This document shows positions 3,101-5,918 of a stretch of 5,918 nucleotides of DNA, in pieces. Within the stretch, counting starts at the first letter, position 1; each line of letters starts with the position of its first letter. Below the pieces are notes generated by a model. It was not told where the DNA came from. It searched no databases and saw nothing but the letters and a program-made list of their open reading frames with translations. The DNA is from Thermoflexales bacterium (GTDB lineage Bacteria > Chloroflexota > Anaerolineae > Fen-1058): contig JAFGFO010000182.1 in NCBI GenBank assembly GCA_016931085.1, positions 1-5,918 of the forward strand, given 5' to 3'. The position numbers and the translations under genes were made by a program.

Positions 3101-5918
3101 CCTTCCCGGCCTGGCCAAGCCTCTTTTCCAATCCGCCGGCAGCATCCGGCGCGTGGAGGAGGTCAGTCTCACCCTCACCGGCGCTTGGGTTACCCAGGCG
3201 GCGGCCCAGGCCAGCGGCGGCCAGGTGGCCCGCTCCAACACCAGGGACAATGCCGCCACGCTCGTCTTTAGCGGCACGTGGGTGGGGGTTGGATTTGCGA
3301 CGAGTATATTTGGCGGCAAGGCCGACGTCCGCATCGACGGCGTCAGCCAGGGATACGTGGACACTTACGGCCGCTGGAGCGACGTGGCCAGTTGGTACTA
3401 CGTGCTGTCCACGCCCGGCCCGCACACCCTCACGATCGCCGTCTTGAACCAAAAGAATCCGCGCGCCATCGACACGCAGGTGTACGTGGATTACGTGGAC
3501 GTGTGGGACGGGGTGGGCCTGCCCCAAGGCACGTTCGAAGAAGACAGCTCGCGGGTGTACCTCAGCAGTGGCTGGAGCCGCGCCACCCATTCCCTGGCCA
3601 GCGGCGGCGCGTATTTCCAGGGCGGCTCGAATGCCTGGTTCACTTTCAGCGGCGACTCGCTGACCTTTCACAGCCTGGCCAACTATGACGGCGACGAGAT
3701 GGCGCTCTACCTGGACGGCCGCTACCTGGCCTACGTCCAACTACACGCCACACAGCTTACGCCCCGCACGTTTCACTTTGATGGCCTGGGCCAGGGGCCG
3801 CACGTGCTTCAAGTGAGCAAGCAGCGCGGCTACCCCCGGATAGACGCCTTCAGCACGCCGGCCCTGCAGCCCGCACCAGTTGCGCCGGTCATCCAACGCC
3901 TGGAGGAAAATCACCCCCGCCTGCGCTACAACGGCGATCCCTTCAAGCAGACGGCCGGCACGTGGTACGAGCAGGGCCGCAGCCTGGCCAGCGGCGGCTA
4001 TACCCATCGCTCCCTCACGCTCGGCTACACGGCCAGCCTGGCTTTCGATGGCAACTGGGTGGCGGTAGGCTTTCACACCAGGAGCGACAGCGGGCTGGCC
4101 GAAATCCGCCTGGATGGTGTGGCGCAAGAGACGCTGGACCTGTACTCGCTGGCCGAGGGCGTGCTGGAGCGGGCCTACACGGTTCCTACAGGTACCCACA
4201 CCCTCGACGTCGCCGTCCTGGCCCAACGCAACCCGGCCTCCACGAACGACTGGGTCGAGCTGGACTATGTCGACACCTGGACGGGCCGGGAAACGCCGCC
4301 CGGCCGCCACGAGGCCGAGCAGCCAGGCGCGGTGTACGCCAGCCCGTGGTGGACACAGTACACGCATCCCGCTGCCAGTGGCGGGGCGTACCTGAAGAAT
4401 ATCCAGGTCGAGAACCTGTGGTTCGGCTTTAGCGGCTCCTCGGTCGCCTACGTGGGCCGCACCAGTCCGTCGCCCAGCCACGCCCAGGTCTTTATCGATG
4501 GTGCAAGCTACGGCGTGGCCGACTTGACCTACGACTTTTCGGCCGTGACCCGCACTTTCCAGTACACCGGCCTGGCGGATGGGCCGCACGTGCTGCGCCT
4601 GACTCCCCTGGATTCGGCCATCGTGGATGCCTTCGACGCGCCGGCCACGCCTCCGGCAAGCTTTCCGGCCGTCGAGTGGTACGATACGGCCCCGGCTGCT
4701 TCCGGCCAGGATGGCGGCGTGTTGTCCACGGCGGCCGCCGGCGACCTGGATGGCGACGGCGTGGTCGAGATCGTGGTGACGTCTCAAAATGGCCACCTGT
4801 ATGTCTATCGCGGCGATGGCGTCGACAGCGGCGGTGGCTCGCCCTTGCTGTGGAGCGCCTACGTCGGCCCCAAGGCCGATGGCCCGGCGCTGGCCGACCT
4901 GGATGGAGTGGACGGCGCTGAGATCGTCGTCGGCAGCGACGACGGGCTATACGCCTTTCACGCCGACGGTTCACTCATGTGGGTTACCAATACCCTGGCC
5001 TCTATATGGGGCCGGTGGGAAAACCTGGGGTTAGCATACTACCCCCAGGGTGGGGCGGCGATTGCCAACATGGATGGGGACAGCGCTCCCGAGATCGTCA
5101 CGACCGGCGTCTATACCAACACGGACGATTTCGAGCTGTTTGTCCTGGAGGCTGATGGGAGCATCGCCTGGCGTTATCCCCTGTGCGATTCTGCCTGGTG
5201 GTCAGGCTGTCACGCCACGCCGCCTGTCCTGGCCGACCTGAGCGGCGACGGCCGCCTGGACATTCTCACCGCCCACCTCAATACGCTTTACCTGTTCGAC
5301 TATGCCCACGACACAATCGCCTGGACACGGGGCGTCACAGCGGGGTTAAAGGTCTTTGGCGCGCCGGCCGTGGCCGACGTGGACGGCGACGGAGGGCCAG
5401 AAATCGCCGCCGCCTGGGATGGCCTGGTCGAGCTGCTCGACGCCGATGGCTCGCTTGTGTGGTCGTATCACACCGGCGGCGACCAGCCCGGCTCGGTGGC
5501 GATTGCCGACACGGACGGCGACAACCAGGTCGAAGTAATTGTCTCAATGAGAGTCGACAACGGCCCCGGCTATTGGGATGGGCGTGTCTTTGTCCTCAAC
5601 GCCGACGGCTCGCTTTTGTGGAGCGCGCTGGCCGGGGACGAAGCCTCCGGCAGCGGGGTGTCGGTGCACGACCTGGACGGCGATGGGACCTGGGAGGTCA
5701 TCTGGAACGGCGCTGACCAGGGGCTGACCATCTTCCGAGGCAGCGATGGGGCGGTCTTGTTCAACGAGCCACTGATCGATTCCGGCACGATCCTGGACTA
5801 TCCGATCGTGGCCGATGTGGACGGCGATGGCCACGCCGAGATCGTGGCCGGCGACCACGAGGGCATCTACGTCGTCGGCTGCGACGCCGCCTGGGGGCCG
5901 GCGCGGCCGGTGTGGAAC
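117..5918 (+). CDS. Giant secreted multidomain protein: Ig-like, lectin-like and FG-GAP propeller modules (3' partial)
   Basis: One frame runs 1934 codons from GTG 117 to the window end without a stop, with strong G/C preference at third positions. Residues 1-14 are a hydrophobic, Ala-rich secretion signal core. Residues 15-265 are beta-rich and unrecognised. Residues ~266-610 hold three Ig/NEW3-like modules, 611-693 a Cys-bracketed helical insert, and ~699-949 two more Ig-like modules. Residues 950-997 are a repeat-encoded linker. Residues 1010-1249 and 1260-1510 are a duplicated pair of lectin/CBM-like modules. Residues ~1521-1934 are an FG-GAP/VCBS-type calcium propeller. The likely place of action is outside the cell or on its surface, in adhesion or glycan binding; this is inferred from domain types. 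No catalytic motif was seen. The protein continues past the window, so any C-terminal anchor is not visible. The start codon is uncertain; the frame itself is not. Confidence 0.93.
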   Translation, partial: MAVLTAIALAGAAATDPPVPEFKLQSLILPYPGNAQSQTLTAPVRYGYSPATLSIIADHVALDDLHAQQWSLLAHNTFALAALAAPSGRLYDSTGTPVDIGSIQVTPRLSTAVALAQGSPLHITLSGTGIASFYAPALSGLGAGTNWLTYTAQLTSTQPYTLELRDVVVTVNGTDTYTGNFTLVTTGTTTLTGAGHTAAPNFAPSLSGQTQDAHITIGPATGTLLIGGEPLDASNGLALAGYTGPLTITEETTSTDRVELEGEASFFTLHLSPTAATTDPNTPVNFNALISANFTDTYTVTVEAPEGWNVEIDAAGIVTATPPLGAEPGDYAILVTAQSGTYPDLFVSALHTVTTTPYQGMAMRVNPDPLITVPMGEPASPLVGGTGGGSFPGDTNDGRAQAPGAAYTIDITNTSTTSHTFSISISSLYLPPGWLVLSGAEGQTATTLTLPPGGVGQVGLYISPTLAALLPPGASYEFSVTATALDDPALTQSQAVTFTMPEVAFSYVTAEPLLVYASPALTSSFDVALANVGNATGTFDVAVTLPVTTWVMSGGEYTAALGPGESDERALVFAPAGSALGDEEMVAIHSPAPGTPYTQTAYVLVRVVHPCLAETQRAARAAGTLGDTRLELALDNLVVQMDAWQVDPDDAGQQARVTDALNDVIARLRHGYPAIDTVALEALAASPTLDGFCSPASAVEDGLRRIGERGVTAAWTSGAAATLAGQALTYTLSLQNRGTLTSSYTVNLAGLPPAWVDWTSRTVDALPPGAGASLALVVTPAALGQRSFAAQVTAVEDGLAQALATASLNSVDAFVKVVAVSPEPAFVETGASSSTLSAQVANVANVYQELVARAQVLAPDGSVAWSAETPLALPTGALRSCPLGVVDTSAWAPGVYTVSVELLDALQQPVPGGAGYAYLVVGQALELSQAAWPAVVPPGTATVTSVITTQLLNVNSQTSTLKPRALLTADDRLPTAALTINNLQLTINNSSSSSRLPGLAKPLFQSAGSIRRVEEVSLTLTGAWVTQAAAQASGGQVARSNTRDNAATLVFSGTWVGVGFATSIFGGKADVRIDGVSQGYVDTYGRWSDVASWYYVLSTPGPHTLTIAVLNQKNPRAIDTQVYVDYVDVWDGVGLPQGTFEEDSSRVYLSSGWSRATHSLASGGAYFQGGSNAWFTFSGDSLTFHSLANYDGDEMALYLDGRYLAYVQLHATQLTPRTFHFDGLGQGPHVLQVSKQRGYPRIDAFSTPALQPAPVAPVIQRLEENHPRLRYNGDPFKQTAGTWYEQGRSLASGGYTHRSLTLGYTASLAFDGNWVAVGFHTRSDSGLAEIRLDGVAQETLDLYSLAEGVLERAYTVPTGTHTLDVAVLAQRNPASTNDWVELDYVDTWTGRETPPGRHEAEQPGAVYASPWWTQYTHPAASGGAYLKNIQVENLWFGFSGSSVAYVGRTSPSPSHAQVFIDGASYGVADLTYDFSAVTRTFQYTGLADGPHVLRLTPLDSAIVDAFDAPATPPASFPAVEWYDTAPAASGQDGGVLSTAAAGDLDGDGVVEIVVTSQNGHLYVYRGDGVDSGGGSPLLWSAYVGPKADGPALADLDGVDGAEIVVGSDDGLYAFHADGSLMWVTNTLASIWGRWENLGLAYYPQGGAAIANMDGDSAPEIVTTGVYTNTDDFELFVLEADGSIAWRYPLCDSAWWSGCHATPPVLADLSGDGRLDILTAHLNTLYLFDYAHDTIAWTRGVTAGLKVFGAPAVADVDGDGGPEIAAAWDGLVELLDADGSLVWSYHTGGDQPGSVAIADTDGDNQVEVIVSMRVDNGPGYWDGRVFVLNADGSLLWSALAGDEASGSGVSVHDLDGDGTWEVIWNGADQGLTIFRGSDGAVLFNEPLIDSGTILDYPIVADVDGDGHAEIVAGDHEGIYVVGCDAAWGPARPVWN
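159..911 (+). other. N-terminal beta-rich region of unknown family
   Basis: Residues 15-265 are rich in Thr, Ser, Ala, Leu and Gly, with alternating hydrophobic stretches typical of beta sandwiches (for example PYTLELRDVVVTVNG). I do not recognise a family. The absence of long Lys/Glu-rich helices argues for an extracellular beta structure. The first ~250 bases are visibly lower in G/C than the rest of the gene, with codons such as TTA, CAA, ATT and AGA that are rarer downstream. Confidence 0.5.
912..1946 (+). other. Three Ig/NEW3-like modules
   Basis: Residues ~266-357 begin FFTLHLSPTA and contain APEGWNVEI and PGDYAILVTA. Residues ~362-502 contain YTIDITNTST, PPGWLVLSG and LPPGGVGQVGLYISP. 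Residues ~503-610 contain FDVALANVGNATGTFDVAV and LGPGESDERALVF. The succession 'tension strand, N-x-G/N-T turn, P-P-G-W, then L-x-P-G-G/E-x' is the pattern of NEW3/CARDB-type Ig-like folds that extend surface proteins. Family assignment is by pattern only. The second module is interrupted near its start by a GC-rich palindrome (1252-1283). Confidence 0.6.
1252..1283 (+). repeat. GC-rich palindromic element inside the coding frame
   Basis: C6 at 1255-1260 pairs with G6 at 1266-1271 around a TCGTA loop; T1254-A1272 extends the stem to 7 bp. It is followed by GGGAGGGGGG at 1274-1283. Translated in frame it gives PASPLVGGTGGGS, a flexible linker with no resemblance to the flanking Ig-like sequence. 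From memory it resembles the small CCTCCCC...GGGGAGG-type palindromes scattered through many high-GC genomes, usually between genes; I could not check this. It does not behave as a terminator because the frame continues and no T run follows. Confidence 0.6.
1947..2195 (+). other. Cys-bracketed helical insert
   Basis: Residues 611-693 start with CLAETQRAARAAG and end with SPTLDGFC, so a Cys lies at each end (611 and 693). In between, Ala/Leu/Asp/Glu-rich heptad-like spacing (DTRLELALDNLVVQMDAW, RVTDALNDVIARL) predicts about three to four helices. This is the only strongly helical segment in an otherwise all-beta protein. The terminal cysteines could form a disulfide closing a helical bundle after export. 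I do not recognise the family. Confidence 0.55.
2211..2963 (+). other. Two further Ig-like modules
   Basis: Residues ~699-812 contain LTYTLSLQNRGTLTSSYTV, LPPAWVDW and LPPGAGASLALVVTP, again the NEW3-like layout seen in the first block. Residues ~813-949 contain TLSAQVANVANVYQELVARA, then SAWAPGVYTVSVELLDA, a CARDB/Ig-like ending. A lone Cys lies at residue 881. This block ends abruptly at VITT, just before the repeat island. Assignment rests on pattern, not on a profile search. Confidence 0.55.
2964..3005 (+). repeat. Tandem 14-base repeat, three units, inside the CDS
   Basis: Units lie at 2964-2977 (CAACTCTTAAACGT), 2978-2991 (CAACTCTCAAACGT) and 2992-3005 (CAACTCTCAAACCT). Each 14-mer splits into two 7-mers (CAACTCT plus YAAACNT). 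Because 14 is not a multiple of 3, the three units are read in three different phases, as QLLNV, NSQTS and TLKP. The composition is unlike the GC-rich neighbours. Confidence 0.85.
3017..3044 (+). repeat. Tandem 7-base repeat GACNNCC, four units, inside the CDS
   Basis: Units are GACCGCC (3017-3023), GACGACC (3024-3030), GACTGCC (3031-3037) and GACAGCC (3038-3044). The frame reads them as part of LTADDRLPTAA. They lie between the CAACTCT array and the ATTAACA array. Confidence 0.75.
3047..3084 (+). repeat. Tandem 7-base repeat ATTAACA, five units, inside the CDS
   Basis: Units are ATTAACA (3047-3053), ATTAACA (3054-3060), ATTTACA (3061-3067), ATTGACA (3068-3074) and ATTAACA (3075-3081), then a partial ATT. 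The stretch is almost pure A/T in a gene that is otherwise strongly GC-rich. The frame reads it as LTINNLQLTINN. It resembles, from memory, the short tandemly repeated heptamers (STRR) described in cyanobacteria and similar arrays in other environmental bacteria. Confidence 0.88.
3083..3107 (+). repeat. Pyrimidine tract closing the repeat island
   Basis: All 25 bases but one (G at 3100) are C or T, directly following the ATTAACA array. It encodes a serine run then RLP (SSSSSRLP), a flexible linker. It may be part of the same repeat insertion, since normal domain sequence resumes only after about 3110. Confidence 0.6.
3144..3863 (+). other. Lectin/CBM-like module pair, first copy (A1-B1)
   Basis: A1 (residues ~1010-1132) contains QASGGQVARS, LVFSGTWVGVGFAT, ADVRIDGVSQG, GPHTLTIAVLNQKNP and VYVDYVDVWDG. 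B1 (~1140-1249) contains LASGGAYFQG, WFTFSG, ALYLDGRYLAYV, GPHVLQV and RIDAFSTPA. Each follows the scheme ASGG, then a beta strand ending in G, then (I/L)DG, then GPH(T/V)L, then a closing (V)DAF or VDYVD. This matches jelly-roll, carbohydrate-binding-like modules common in Chloroflexota secreted proteins (recalled from memory). Glycan binding is a family-level inference. Confidence 0.65.
3894..4646 (+). other. Lectin/CBM-like module pair, second copy (A2-B2)
   Basis: A2 (residues ~1260-1390) contains LASGGYTHRS, LAFDGNWVAVGFHT, AEIRLDGVAQE, GTHTLDVAVLAQRNP and VELDYVDTWTG. These line up with A1 position by position. B2 (~1399-1510) contains AASGGAYLKN, WFGFSG, QVFIDGASYG, GPHVLRL and VDAFDAPA, lining up with B1. 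The A-B order is kept, so the pair was duplicated as a unit. The copies are diverged, which implies an old duplication rather than a recent one. Confidence 0.7.
4677..5918 (+). other. FG-GAP/VCBS-type calcium beta-propeller (cut by window end)
   Basis: Eight calcium-loop motifs of the D-x-D-G-D-G-x-x-E type start at residues 1543 (DLDGDGVVE), 1594 (DLDGVDGAE), 1651 (NMDGDSAPE), 1707 (DLSGDGRLD), 1754 (DVDGDGGPE), 1798 (DTDGDNQVE), 1852 (DLDGDGTWE) and 1900 (DVDGDGHAE), spaced 44-57 residues apart. Each is followed by a hydrophobic strand and then a L-x-x-(A/S)-DG-type turn. This is the repeat of integrin-alpha-like or FG-GAP propellers, which bind ligands or glycans and are stabilised by calcium. 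Cysteines at 1690 and 1698 could form a small disulfide loop between blades. The last visible residues are GPARPVWN. Confidence 0.85.

Noticed and set aside
3741..4796. 351-codon open frame on the - strand
   Set aside because: Antisense shadow across the lectin-like modules and propeller start; low-information Arg/Ala/Gly-rich product and no ribosome binding site noticed.

Overview
The window is almost wholly one giant, GC-rich coding region on the + strand. A single reading frame stays open from just after an in-frame TAA at 78-80 to the last base (5918). Taken from GTG at 117 it gives 1934 codons with no stop, so the 3' end of the gene lies outside the window. The product reads as a secreted, multidomain, beta-rich surface or extracellular protein. 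The domain style suggests a high-GC environmental bacterium, most likely a Chloroflexota (Anaerolineae/Ardenticatenia-like) genome: stacked Ig-like modules, tandem ASGG...(W)VGF...RxDGV lectin-like modules, an FG-GAP/VCBS propeller, and the closing GPARPVWN motif. The taxonomic call is inference from family resemblance recalled from memory, with no search behind it.

Layout. 1-116: short AT-richer leader with a weak inverted repeat and a purine-rich possible ribosome binding site; no complete gene. 117-158: hydrophobic signal-peptide core ending in Ala-rich residues. 159-911: beta-rich N-terminal region of unknown family, whose first ~250 bases are visibly less GC-rich than the rest. 912-1946: three Ig/NEW3-like modules. 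1947-2195: a predicted helical insert bracketed by two cysteines. 2211-2963: two more Ig-like modules. 2964-3107: a strange repeat island made of three different tandem arrays with 7- or 14-base periods plus a pyrimidine tract, all translated in frame. 3144-4646: two copies of a two-module (A-B) lectin/CBM-like unit. 4677-5918: a calcium-loop beta-propeller with eight D-x-D-G-type motifs, cut by the window edge.

Two repeat elements are carried inside the open frame: a GC-rich palindrome (1252-1283) and the repeat island (2964-3107). Both lie in or beside linkers rather than in domain cores. Within the island, the units that depart from consensus include exactly the two positions where the alternative unit sequence would give an in-frame TAA. 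This looks like repeat DNA that was domesticated as linker, and it is the most interesting feature here.

No RNA gene, CRISPR array, transposase or second protein-coding gene is supportable. Long open frames on the opposite strand are GC-rich shadows. No function beyond binding or adhesion, or carbohydrate recognition, can be argued for the protein; no catalytic motif was recognised.
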